Assembly (NCBI GenBank): GCA_964017145.1
Contig: CAXHKQ010000048.1
Coordinates: 1-13,779 of the forward strand
From: Agrocybe praecox
Lineage: Eukaryota; Basidiomycota; Agaricomycetes; Agaricales; Agrocybaceae
DNA length: 13,779 nucleotides
Reading direction: 5' to 3'
How positions within the stretch are numbered: the first letter of the stretch is position 1; each line of letters opens with the position of its first letter. A model generated the notes under the pieces. The model had not been told where the DNA came from. It saw nothing but the letters and a program-made list of their open reading frames with translations, and ran no database searches. Shown one piece after another: positions 1 through 9,279 of the stretch. The position numbers and the translations under genes were made by a program.

Positions 1-1074
1 GGTCGTTAACATGACGTTTATATAACTGGCTCAAGAGCTCATAGCGAACGTTTCTCATAACCTGAGAACCCCTATAGAGTCGTTGTTGTAGATTCTTTGG
101 ATTACAAATTGTACGCCAGTAATCCGCAGACTTTAGACTAGTTCAAGGCAAATAATCGTGCAGAAATGATCGCTGTACCGCCCGACTGATGAATGTGAAG
201 GAAAATGCAGCAAATGCAGCAAGTTTTTCAGTAGACAATGAAGGCGGCCATTAGATTGAAATGTATTCAAAAATGTATCAAAACAATTTGTACAGGCCCA
301 CATTAAAATACAGTTTTTTTATATTAGGGTTGAGTCGTCAGAGAGCTTACTGCTCTACTGATATCCTTGTTTTTTTGGTCGGTCGTGAAGACCATCTGAC
401 CAGACACAAATCTTAAAGTCGTTTTAGGCAGTCGACTCCCGACAAAGGATGGCTTGCACAAATGAGTTTAGTTGTTGTAGCAAAGAAGCTAACATCGAAT
501 AAGCACACACGCACAAGAACATCTTTCCTTCTAGAAGAATGGAATTCATGCCCGTATGGGATTATGTTCATAAAAGTAGGTTGATTGGTTCAAAAGTTAT
601 TCGATGTTCTCATAACGCGCACATTGTTCAAAAATACTCACTTTATTCTCTGGATGCGAGTATATACTCAACCATGACCATGATCTTGAAAACGAGAATA
701 CCGCCAGCGACCTTCGATCATGTTGTTCGGACAAACCAATGCAGTACATAATCGCGAAGCCTACACATATACATACGGATGCGAAATGTGCGTGTCGCCG
801 GAATGGTAAACAAGTTTATGCGAACGCTCACTCAAACCAAAGACCTATTTCGTATATACGAATGCATACGCACGTCTCCGATCGCATTCGAGTTTGGGCG
901 ATTATTATCACCTGAAAACACACACACACCTTATGTACGATCGTATATGTTTGCATGTCGTTTGTGAGCGGCATACATAGGATCCGGAGAATGCAGTCGT
1001 CTGCAGACATTCGAACCGATCGGACGCACAGAGACAAGAGACTGTGTGTGTGCGTGCGATCCGAGCTGCGTAAA
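1..1074. other. Upstream region of sad, no gene recognised
   Basis: No recognisable coding exon. Visible items are a direct duplication of AATGCAGCA (204-212 and 213-221), a (CA)6 run at 918-929 and a TG-rich tract at 1043-1056. Part of this must be the promoter and 5' leader of sad, but I see no convincing TATA box plus initiator to place the start of transcription. Short frames here (for instance 539-751) look random. Confidence 0.6.
918..929. repeat. (AC)6 microsatellite upstream of sad
   Basis: Six perfect AC units about 145 bp before the chosen sad start codon. Confidence 0.9.
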
Positions 1075-4019
1075 ATGGTAAACAGTACGAAATTGAAGAT
1101 ACTGCCGTCGGTATCGCGGTATGCCTCGACAATTGTGCGAACGACTGCGGAAAGCAATGTCAAGCGGAGCAGCGTCGATGATGCAGTGATTGAGCGCAAA
1201 ACCTTTGCTGATATTCCAGCGGCACGCCGGTTGCCTTTCGTAGGCACGAAATTGGACTTTGTATTGGCCGGAGCTGGTAAGAAGTGAGTGTATGGTGAAT
1301 TGTGTGGTACTGTGTGGACGTAATATAATTCAATTGATTGTAAACCAGTTACACAATCCGTTTTTCAGGCTACACAAATATGTCGACGACCGTCACCGGA
1401 CGTTGGGTCCCGTTTTCCGCGAGGCCCTCGGACCAGCGGACATGGTGTTCGTCAGCTGTCCGACAGCGATGCGTCAACTGTTCAAATACGAGGGCAGATA
1501 TCCGAAGCATCCGTTGCCCGAGGCATGGACTATGTACAACCAGCAGCACCAGTCCAAACGCGGTTTGTTTTTCATGTAAACAGAGAGATGGACGAACGCA
1601 TTCGCAATCGAATCGCACACAGCGTGTAATATTTTGTGCTCTGCTCGCAGGGATGACACGGAGTGGCTGAACAACCGTAAAATCATGAGCGCTCTCATGT
1701 TGGGGGCCGACAGCCAGTCAGCAGTGCACGATGTCATCTTGAAGACGTGCGACGATTTCGTAGCGGATTGGACGGAATTGCTGAATCGCAACCAGAGTCA
1801 AGGTGTTGAAATTCCGAATCTCATACAATCTCTGTACACGTGGTCGGTCCGTGGCGTTTCGGCAGTGGTGTTGGGCGACATTGTTAACGGTCCACGTGTG
1901 CGTCCGTTGATCGAGCAGCTGTCCCGGATGCTGCCCGAGTTATTCGAGAACAGTGCGCCGCTAATGTCGTTCCCACCGGCTCTGGCCAAACGATTTCGTC
2001 TGCGTATTTGGACGAATTTCGAGCGCACAGTGAGCGAGATTCTGGCTGTGGCCAATGAGATCGCGGACGTTGCTTTGGCCGAGGTGAAGGGAGGATCGGA
2101 TGAAGGAGGCGCATGTCTAATGGCCGGTATGTTGCAGCACAATATGCCAGAGGATGTTATCAAGCGAATTTTCATCGATTTAATTCTGGCAGCAGGAGAT
2201 ACGGTAAGTACAGGGTGACCAGAAATAACCCGGACAAGCGTTTTGTAGCGTAGCTCCTTCAATTGAACGAATAATAACAACATCTAAAATGAAAAACTTC
2301 AATTCAACCTTTGGCTTTTCGAAAATCTAGTCGGTTTCGTAGTGGCTTCCTTGAGTGGCGATGTAGAGCCCTAAACGCTCCGCGAAAATTTGTTCGAAAT
2401 GCCGCTCCTTTTTTTGCGATAAACGTCCCCTCCTGTCGCAACGATTGCATCAATGCCTCCAACATTTTGTGTGTCTTTGAACACGCCCTTGACCGTCAAA
2501 TTGACCACACACTGCAATCTATCGGATCAAAATCAGCCGAGTAGGGCGTCATTCTGCAGAAGATATAAAATCACGTATTTTTCACGCCATTTACAATTTC
2601 GCCTAGTGGGCCGGCGCTGAGTCCTGTTGGAATGTCTAAAGTGCGTCGCAAAAGTGCTGATGGGCCCACGGAAGCATGATGCCCTGAAGAAGGTCTGGGC
2701 GATTCTTCTTGGTTGAATTTGAGACCCTTTTCCACGAAAACAAGGCATATTTGACATTGGCGCCAATTCCAGCCCTAACTGTGACGGACTGCGGGTTTTG
2801 ACGATTTTCATAGACTGCATAGTTGCTGGGACGTCCAGTGTACATTTTTCGGTCGTTTTTATGATTGTGCCCTTGTTCAACATTGAGGATTTTTTCGTCT
2901 TTGAATGAAATACACAAAAATTTCCGAGCAGCGGCACAGACATTTAATTTTTATTCCTTTGAGGCCTCACTCGCTTGTTTTTAAAAGTAAGGTGCTGAAC
3001 TTTTTGTGGCTTGTATGCCTTGATTATATGTTCACAATTTTCGCTTTCCTGCCCCGATTCTCGATTCCTTCCGATCTCACGAGCGATCTCAAATTTTCGT
3101 TTTTTACACTGAAATACACTAAAACAGATCCATTTTAGCACTTCATTTTTTCGCCATCGTACCAAACTATGAAGGACCGTTTCTAACTGGATTTCGAGAA
3201 AATGTCAGATACATATATTCTTAGAGAACACAACAAACGCGAAAAAAATGTGCTGCGATAAGTAACCACCACGGCAGACTGTCCCAAATGTTGTCCGGGT
3301 TATTTCTGGTCACCCTGTATTACTTGTTCACATAATTCATTCGAATGTTTGAGTTTTCATTGGATATGATTTTGTTCCTCCAGACCGCCTACACAATGCA
3401 ATGGGCCCTATATTTGTTGGCCAGAGACAGAACTACACAGCAACTAGTTCGCAATCACGTCCAGCAATCAGAACAGACGCTCGACAGTCCAATCGTGCGC
3501 GGAGCGGTGCGCGAAACGATGCGCTTGTACCCGGTGGCGTACATCATCGGCCGAGTGGTGGCCGTGGACGCTGTTATTGCTGGCTTTGACGTGCCGAAGA
3601 ACACAATGGTACTGGCTTCGCTGTACACGGCCGGCCGTTCGTCGGACAACTTTCCGGATGCCTCGCAGTTTCGGCCGTTGCGCTGGACTCGTGACTCGTC
3701 GGGCAAATATCTGGATGTCACGAAACCGGGCGCCAGCATTCCGTACGCGCTGGGCGCTCGCAGTTGTGTTGGCCAGAAGTTGGCCAACACGCAGATGTAC
3801 TATCTGATAACGAGGGTGAGTAGTAGTGGGAATTTAATTTAAATTTTAATGTGTGCAACTGTTCATTCATTCGTATGATTTCAGTTGACTCAACACTTCG
3901 ATTTGCAGCTATTAAACGAGCGGGAGGTTGATGTTGACATTAAAATGGTGATGGTTCCAAGTGAAACCATAAGAATTGCTATTGACAGGATTGACAATAC
4001 AAACAGTTGTTTGAAATAA
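1075..4019 (+). CDS. sad: CYP315A1 (shadow), mitochondrial ecdysteroid C-2 hydroxylase; exons 1075-1283, 1369-1575, 1651-2203, 3384-3815, 3885-4019
   Basis: Seen: five exons joined by GT-AG introns give 511 codons, close to the roughly 520 of Drosophila Sad. The N-terminus is basic and hydroxylated with few acids, as for a mitochondrial presequence. P450 landmarks in order: proline-rich hinge and LPFVGT near residues 53-58; helix C WLNNR (144-148); I-helix AGDTT (320-324); K-helix ETMR (367-370); FRPLRW (419-424); heme loop YALGARSCVG (444-453) with Cys451 as iron ligand. Diagnostic stretches shared with Drosophila Sad, recalled from memory, include YNQQH, RGLFFM, LMSFPP, IKRIF.DL..AAGDTTA, TMVL.SLYTAGR and a C-terminal LNE. 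Known: CYP315A1 hydroxylates 2-deoxyecdysone at C-2 to give ecdysone, in mitochondria of steroidogenic tissue, with electrons from adrenodoxin. Splice choices: intron 1 uses GTGAGT at 1284, because the earlier GTAAGA breaks the frame; introns 1 and 2 are phase 2, introns 3 and 4 phase 0. Start: ATG 1075 has good context (AAAATGG), but the frame stays open upstream to ATGs at 991 and 955. The usual heme-loop Phe is Tyr444. Family very sure; first exon start less so. Confidence 0.95.
2211..2237 (+). repeat. Left terminal inverted repeat of the intron 3 transposon
   Basis: Twenty-seven bases that are the exact reverse complement of 3291-3317, preceded by TA. The first base of the repeat lies 8 nt into intron 3. 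Confidence 0.96.
2304..3165 (-). pseudogene. Mariner/Tc1-type transposase remnant, frameshifted with internal stops
   Basis: Seen on the minus strand, reading from 3165 down to 2304: a basic stretch with KVQHLTFKNKRVR-like linker sequence (about 2950-3165); then SFKDEKI with the first catalytic Asp (codon 2897-2899) followed by NRQNPQSV and LPWAHQHF (2636-2917); then, after a frameshift, TFQQDSAPAH with the second catalytic Asp (codon 2621-2623), running at once into an in-frame TAG at 2603-2605 and further stops; then the SADFDPIDCSVWSI block near 2480-2530, the counterpart of the usual SPDLNPLDYSVW, with the third Asp region; then a stop inside the next segment and a C-terminal KAKG ending at a TGA (2304-2306). 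Family: DDD transposases of this superfamily bind the terminal repeats and cut and paste the element. Several stops and frame changes mean it cannot make a functional enzyme. The N-terminal DNA-binding part is the least clear. Confidence 0.88.
3291..3317 (-). repeat. Right terminal inverted repeat of the intron 3 transposon
   Basis: Exact 27-base inverted partner of 2211-2237, followed by TA. The remaining 64 bp to the exon 4 acceptor look like ordinary intron, including a T-rich tract before CAG at 3381-3383. Confidence 0.96.
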
Positions 4020-4058
4020 AAAAAAAGTGGAAATTAACACCGAACTTTTGTGTTTTGT
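4015..4058 (+). terminator. Probable sad polyadenylation site overlapping the stop codon
   Basis: AATAAA at 4015-4020 contains the TAA stop of sad (4017-4019). An A-run follows directly, and a GT-rich stretch at about 4045-4058 (TTTTGTGTTTTGT) has the look and spacing of the downstream element bound by CstF. If used, the 3' untranslated region would be only about 10-25 nt. Other AATAAA sites further down could be used instead; transcript ends are not visible here. Confidence 0.55.
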
Positions 4059-4059
4059 C

Positions 4060-5990
4060 CAGCTATAATATTAAGTCGTCATTTCTATGATAACCACACA
4101 TCGCAGGACATCACTCCAAAACCCCAAATGTATTACACTAACCCACTTGCCGGATTTGGGATTATATATTGCCTACTTCTCCTACACGCACGCATGCTCT
4201 CGAGTAATGTCTATGCGAACATGTGCGCCATGTGGCCGGCCAGCCACAAAGAGCTAACCAGTTTGGGCGACTATTAAGGTTCGTGCTATCGTCATCACGC
4301 ACCCCAAAAATCGAGCAGACTAGCGTACTAAAATGTGGGTACGGTCATTTACCATATCACAATAATAATACATGTAAGATTTATCGTCGTGGGTCGAGAT
4401 GTCATGCGTTCGGCTGTTTGTTATCACACTGCGCTAGCCGGACCCGGGGAATAATGGAGACTTTTCTAGTCGTATGTCTGTTGCCAGTTCTCAGTGAGTT
4501 TTGGTGAATGGTACGTCTGGATGTTGCTACGCACCTCTCTGTCTTTATGTACGACCGAACTTATAAGTCATAGTACATACTAAATATAATATGTATATAC
4601 AATGTGGTCGAGAAGCAACATGTGTGCGTGTTGATTTGAATAGTAAAGTGCTAGATAAATTGCGTAGTCCATGATATGAAATGTATTTTTTCACACTGAA
4701 TAGCCTAGTCAAGAGGGTAATTTCAACGAGGCTTTATCCTATCAACACCATTATAAGCAGTATTCTTCATACAATCTTCCCCAACATAAGAATGCAAAAG
4801 TAATGGCGCGTGAACAAGGGTTCGTTTTATCTGTTTTAGATATCCCACTCCCACACACTTACCAAAACAGATGGATCGCATTAATACCGGCAGTCAGACA
4901 AAACCCCCTGCAATCAGTAGCAGATGATTGGTTCGGATTTGTATTCCGACTGTCCGAAAATCAATTGCGTCAAGCGACTACGACAACGGTATTTTTTCTG
5001 TGAATCTCGACTATGTAGCGGGTTTATTATTCAAGCGAACGGTTTGCCCGTCAGACAACGGGTAGACCCCCACCACCATGCAACTTCCGAAGTGCCATTT
5101 GACATATGCTGTCCGCAATACATAGTAGTAATACGTGTTGTGGATTATGTACGTGAAATTATGTACACTCGTATTATTTTTAAAGCCAGGAAGCTGAAGA
5201 CCTATTTTGAAAACCGATCATAATTCGAGAATATGTTCGAAATCGTTGATTTTGTTCTGAGGGTTCTGAGTGTTTAATATCACGAGAAGATAATGGACAA
5301 ATTTAACAATTTTTTAAAAGGGCTTGGAAGGTCGAAAATCAATACCTAAATATTATTTATTGAGTGTGATCATCCAAGTACAAACGATTACTTTCCCTTC
5401 AAAATCCGTACCTTGATTGTCATTCACAACCACGTATATGTACATATGTATCACACACTCACACATAAACTCTCACACACATTTGCATCATCATACACGC
5501 GCTCACGGTGTAAACGTGTTCCCATTTTCGGTCGCGTAAACGTAAACGTCGGTGGCGCGAGTTTCGACCCTCCCCCTCCCCCCGCACAGATCCCGACGCC
5601 TGCGCGTTGGAAACGGCTGCAACGAATCGATATTCCAGCATCCGACGTTGCTGCTCTGCTGTCGACGTCCGAGACAACTACACTATACAACCTGCGGAAC
5701 AACTGCTGTTACAATGACAGCGCTGAATAACACATATTGCAAATTGAATATTCTCGATTTGCTCGTCTTCGTCGTTAATTATTTTACCTGCTATTTAACA
5801 AAGTCTTGGACCATTCACGCCATTGGACTGCTTTAGAAGAGACTAGCGTTCAGTTGACTCGTGTTTCTAACATGCCGCAAAAGCAGGAATCAATGGGAGT
5901 GTCAGTGTCTAACAATTGAAGAAATATCACATTGCGCAAGTTTTCACTAAGTGAACTATGTAACATCAGTTGCCACGCACCCTGTAAATT
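4060..5990. other. Gene-free stretch downstream of sad
   Basis: Mostly AT-balanced DNA with short random-looking frames. Noted structures: a CA-rich tract at 5451-5483, a 12-bp palindrome ATATGTACATAT at 5436-5447, and a C-rich polypyrimidine tract ending in CACAG at about 5569-5589 that mimics a splice acceptor. The frame after that tract shows no recognisable protein. I see no RNA gene or transposon ends. Confidence 0.5.
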
Positions 5991-7110
5991 ATACATACCA
6001 TTCACTCACACCCGAATGCAGACTCTGCACGGACGGGTTGCCCGGCCAGTGTATCGGAATGTTGTGCGCATGAACTCGAACGCTTTTCCAACCCTCGCCT
6101 GGCAACCCTATTTCGGCACAGCATAACGGCTACGATGCTGCACGCTCGGAACCTACACCAACACACGAGCGGGCGACGAGACGCGTCAGCGTACAAAAGT
6201 GGGTGGTGGGTGGCGATAGTATAGTGAGTGCGCGTACGTGTGTGTGTTCGCTCGCGCTGTGCGCGTCGGATTGCGGAAAACGCGCGTCGTCGTCGTCGGC
6301 GAAGTCTGCCGCTTGTGCCAGCCATGGACTCCGCCGCAAGTCGTCGACACCGTCGCATCGACGACGCATCGCCGCACCAGTTCTCGCGGGTATTTTTCTC
6401 AAGACACATTTCGTTCAAGCTGCTTGCTGGGCGCTTCGCGTTCTGGTCGGACGATTTTGTCGCGAAGACGTGTGTGAACGTGCGTGTGTGTGCAGTGGAA
6501 CGTGCGGCCGGCTCGAATGTGAGTGCTGTGTGCGTGTGTGTTGTCTGTCTGACGCCGACCCGAATGGCAGTGACCTGAGCCGCGAGTGCTGCGAAAGCGA
6601 GTGTGTGGAAATGCGACGAGTGCGTTTCTGTGCGGCGGCAAAAAATCGGTCTTCACGTCGGTCGTGTGCGTCTGAGTCCGCTTGAGTACGAGAACGCCGG
6701 AAAATAATACTGAGACACACGGAGTGCGCAGACAGCATACACGCACACGACACACACCGAAAACATATTCGCCAAGTGGAAGTGCTTAGAGGCGTGCGTG
6801 CGTGCGTGCGAGCGCGCGTGAACATTTCAGGATGTGCTTGTTGCCGAAAAGCATTAGGCGACGCGTGGCTGCGTGCGTGTCTGGGAGCGATTTCATCCGG
6901 TGTGTTCAGTGACTTGAGATACGTGTACGTGCAGCAGTTCGATGTATGTATGTGTATTGTACATGTACATGACATCAGGACAAATCGACCGGCGGCATCG
7001 TACCCTTTTTCCGCATGAGTGTCTGTCATGAGTTGGGACACATTTTTTGTGCCGAGTGCTGTTCATGCTCCATCGACCTTTTAGTGTGCGAATCGTTGAA
7101 TCAATAAAAG
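5990..7110 (+). promoter_or_regulatory. CpG-rich and GT-rich tract, candidate promoter or 5' leader of an unseen gene
   Basis: From about 6130 the DNA becomes much richer in CpG (for example the CGTCGTCGTCGTCGG run near 6285) and in TGTGTG/GTGCG motifs on the + strand, ending near 7100 in AT-rich DNA. It generates long but low-complexity frames on both strands (6203-6685 +, 6415-7041 -) made of Cys/Val/Arg or His/Thr/Arg repeats, which I do not accept as genes. Strand-biased GT richness with CpG islands is common around insect transcription start sites and first exons. No splice-site chain or protein is visible, so the function is inferred only. Confidence 0.3.
6792..6810. repeat. GCGT tetranucleotide microsatellite
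   Basis: Nearly five perfect units of GCGT, followed by an AGCGCGCGTG run, inside the CpG-rich tract. Confidence 0.85.
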
Positions 7111-7563
7111 CCAGCCGCCTAATTATGCGCAATTTCGATGAGCGACTTTTCCGATTTTATGCTGGCTTGTCGCGTGTCTGACTGCGAAATCGGCTTTCAG
7201 TCTGCCGACCGGCTTCTGTGTGCAGAAAACACATCGGCATCGGCGCGATTGTGTGGCGGTTTGACGGATTCGTCCGTCCATTACGTTACCAGAGTGTGTG
7301 TTACATCGTCGAGCGCATGCACATATGCATATTGTGCCTGCATTTATGTATGAAGGCCTGGTGCGCTTCATTGCGCCGCTTATGTATTTGCTGCGCGAGG
7401 TGTCGGTTGCGACATGGACACGGGGTATGAAGAGACTCATTTGTGAATGCACATTCCAGTATATGAACGTGTGGTTGTCGTTCATACATATATATCTATG
7501 TAGGTAGTATATTCCATTATGTACAAATAGTTCATAATGTTTCGATGGTCTCGTAGTAGTTAT

Positions 7564-7627
7564 AAGCGACAGAACCGAAACCCAGAGCACCAAGAGCCAA
7601 CAACCACCAACCGAACCAGCACCACCC
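7564..7627. other. 64-nt tract with no T on the + strand
   Basis: No thymine for 64 consecutive bases, and only three in the 97 bases 7564-7660. The composition is A/C-rich with some G. All reading frames on the + strand are therefore open by default; one reads Pro/Thr/Gln-rich and runs from 7538 to about 7741 without an ATG. It could be part of a first exon, but openness is no evidence in a tract without T. Confidence 0.6.
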
Positions 7628-8708
7628 TCAAACCGCCCGCACAAACTCAGCCAAGCGGGTGACATTGCACCACCATTCAGTCTGACGGACTCGGTCGGTC
7701 AGTCGTATACTACACACATTTTATGTACTACGAATCAGTGCTAAGCATGTGCGCAGAATGGATATGTATGAATGAAAAATATATTTATGTATTTGCACAA
7801 TCACGTATACACATTTACGCACACTGCACATCAACACATGCATACAGTGTTGTGTAGTATGCGCTATAAACTCCCAATTGTGGGATTTGTTGAAACGAGT
7901 TGTATGATTGTGATTTTCAGTTGAGCACGACTCCGTGTGGCCAACAGCAGAAAACCACATCGACTTTGTGGCCGACGTCGACGACGAAATAAATTCATTG
8001 TTCGCGGAACCGCATCCATGCACATTGTAACTGCACTTTTGGTCGTCGTGTTCGCCGAGACGTTAAATACGATCATTGAATAGAGAGCACGTTTATCATG
8101 CGAATGGAATAAAATATTATTTATTATTCCATCTAAAATCCAGCGATTAAATCGTATCAACGCGATTATGCTGTGCACAAAATACATAACCAACATCGCA
8201 TTCGCATTACATTTCATTCACTGCCCCAGCACACCGTTCTTCATAAACAAAAACCCCGAAGCGTAGCTGTGATGTCGTCACGAGGCGAGATTGGAATCAA
8301 TTTTCCGACGATCCGATATGGGTTGCGTGCGCACAGAGCAAGTCAGCGTAAACATAAACACAGCAAGCTCCATCGGACGTGGAACGTGTGTGCTATGTGC
8401 TCTAAGGGTTTTTAGGGTGGGGGTGGCATTCGTGCGATCGCTGTTTATAGAAATAACAGAACAGACAGCAGCACGTCTTTGCTGAGATGAGCCCATGGCA
8501 AGCTTGTATATCATATGACGTGCTGTATTCACTGCTTGTGCCAGGGCAAGGAGTGATAGAGTATTCCGAAAAGTTCCCGGTCAGACGTTGACGTACGCTG
8601 CTGAGACAAGTGCAGTCAGTGTCTGGGACAACTTTGCATATACACACACACTACATGCATCATCGCATACGCGTGGCTCACGTACACGAGTGAAACGCCA
8701 CACTACGT

Positions 8709-8720
8709 ACACACACACAC
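8709..8720. repeat. (AC)6 microsatellite
   Basis: Six perfect AC units; part of a CA-rich neighbourhood that starts near 8640. Confidence 0.85.
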
Positions 8721-9066
8721 GAGCGAAGTTATGAACGCTCCGACGATGATAATATCAAGTTTCAGCGGCACGTTTTCAATGCGGGAAAAATGTCGTTGGG
8801 GTTAGCGGGTGGCCCGAGCGCAAGCACTGAAAAGTGTGCGGATCTTTTTCGATGTAGCGTCGTCGGTGGTGGTTGTGTGAATCCATTTCAACACGGGGTG
8901 GTTTATTCTACCGGCGCTCTACTTCACTGTGTGAGAGTGTGCAAGTGTGTGTGCGAGTCATGCGTGCGCCAAATTCTCAATGGCTATGCGCTATGTGTGT
9001 ACAGTGTTCGGTACGTGTCGTCGCCTCTTTGCATACTACTTTGTATGTTGTGGGTATATGAATGCA

Positions 9067-9279
9067 TATACACTTGTGGACTTATACTTAAGAACGATTT
9101 CAATTCATTTAAAACCTGTTATAGAGGCCCAGTTACCATGATCAAAATCGTATTTTTGTGAAGCAGTCTGTTCAGTATACTCAATGTGCATCATATAATC
9201 GAAAAATATGTTGAAAAAGACTTGCCCTAGGCCCTGTAATCGTATTTGTAATCTGTTGATGCATATTTCGCCTGGTCAT
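9067..9279 (+). repeat. Left long terminal inverted repeat of the 1.5-kb element
   Basis: Aligns to the reverse complement of 10381-10588. The first 32 bases are identical; the rest is roughly two-thirds to three-quarters identical by eye, up to the shared TCGCCTGG block. Confidence 0.85.

Larger units (their letters stand above)
2211..3317 (-). mobile_element. Decayed mariner/Tc1-superfamily transposon in sad intron 3
   Basis: Seen: 1107 bp bounded by perfect 27-bp inverted repeats (outer end CAGGGTGACCAGAAAT) and flanked on both sides by TA (2209-2210, 3318-3319), the target duplication of this superfamily. Inside, the minus strand carries remnants of a mariner-like transposase. Removing the element and one TA leaves an intron of 71 bp, in line with the 85, 75 and 69 bp of the other introns, so the pre-insertion state can be inferred. 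It lies antisense to sad and begins 7 bp after the exon 3 end; the donor still reads GTAAGTA, its last TA being the target duplication. Intact relatives are about 1.3 kb (family knowledge), so some internal loss is likely. The spacing of the catalytic residues in the remnant would suit a DD37D-like (maT) lineage, but decay makes that uncertain. Confidence 0.93.
7111..9066. other. Gene-free mixed-composition stretch
   Basis: No recognisable coding exon or RNA gene. A minus-strand frame of 180 codons (7123-7665) resembles no family I know and overlaps strongly biased sequence. The stretch includes the T-depleted tract at 7564-7660, an AT-rich hairpin at 8104-8132 (ATGGAATA pairing with TATTCCAT), and CA/GT runs around 8640-8720. 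Confidence 0.45.

Noticed and set aside
530..545. Heat-shock-element-like CTTCTAGAAG
   Set aside because: Only two of the usual three or more GAA/TTC units are present; expected by chance in a window this long.
1271..1287. Alternative exon 1 donor at GTAAGA (1277)
   Set aside because: Joining there to 1369 shifts the frame and loses the LHKYVDDRH block, whereas GTGAGT at 1284 keeps it and matches the length of Drosophila Sad.
4924..5223. 99-codon + strand frame downstream of sad
   Set aside because: No recognisable motif, no convincing splice sites or upstream promoter, amino-acid use looks random.
5569..5735. Possible exon after a polypyrimidine tract ending in CACAG
   Set aside because: The acceptor-like tract is good, but no frame after it looks protein-like across its length and no matching donor was found.
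6203..6685. 160-codon + strand frame rich in Cys, Arg and Ser
   Set aside because: Composition comes from TGTGCG/CGTCGT repeats; two other + frames over the same DNA are open as well. Cysteines do not form a recognisable spacing motif.
6415..7041. Longest single open frame, 208 codons on the minus strand
   Set aside because: It is antisense to GTGCGT repeats and reads as His/Thr/Arg/Ser low complexity; no family resemblance, and the opposite strand is also open over the same repeats.
7449..7484. Candidate microRNA hairpin (TATGAACG/CGTTCATA)
   Set aside because: Only about 8 paired bases with a short loop; the stem does not extend to precursor length, and no known mature sequence was recognised.
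7123..7665. 180-codon minus-strand frame
   Set aside because: No domain recognised; its first part lies over the T-depleted tract (A-free on that strand), where stop codons are unlikely in any case.
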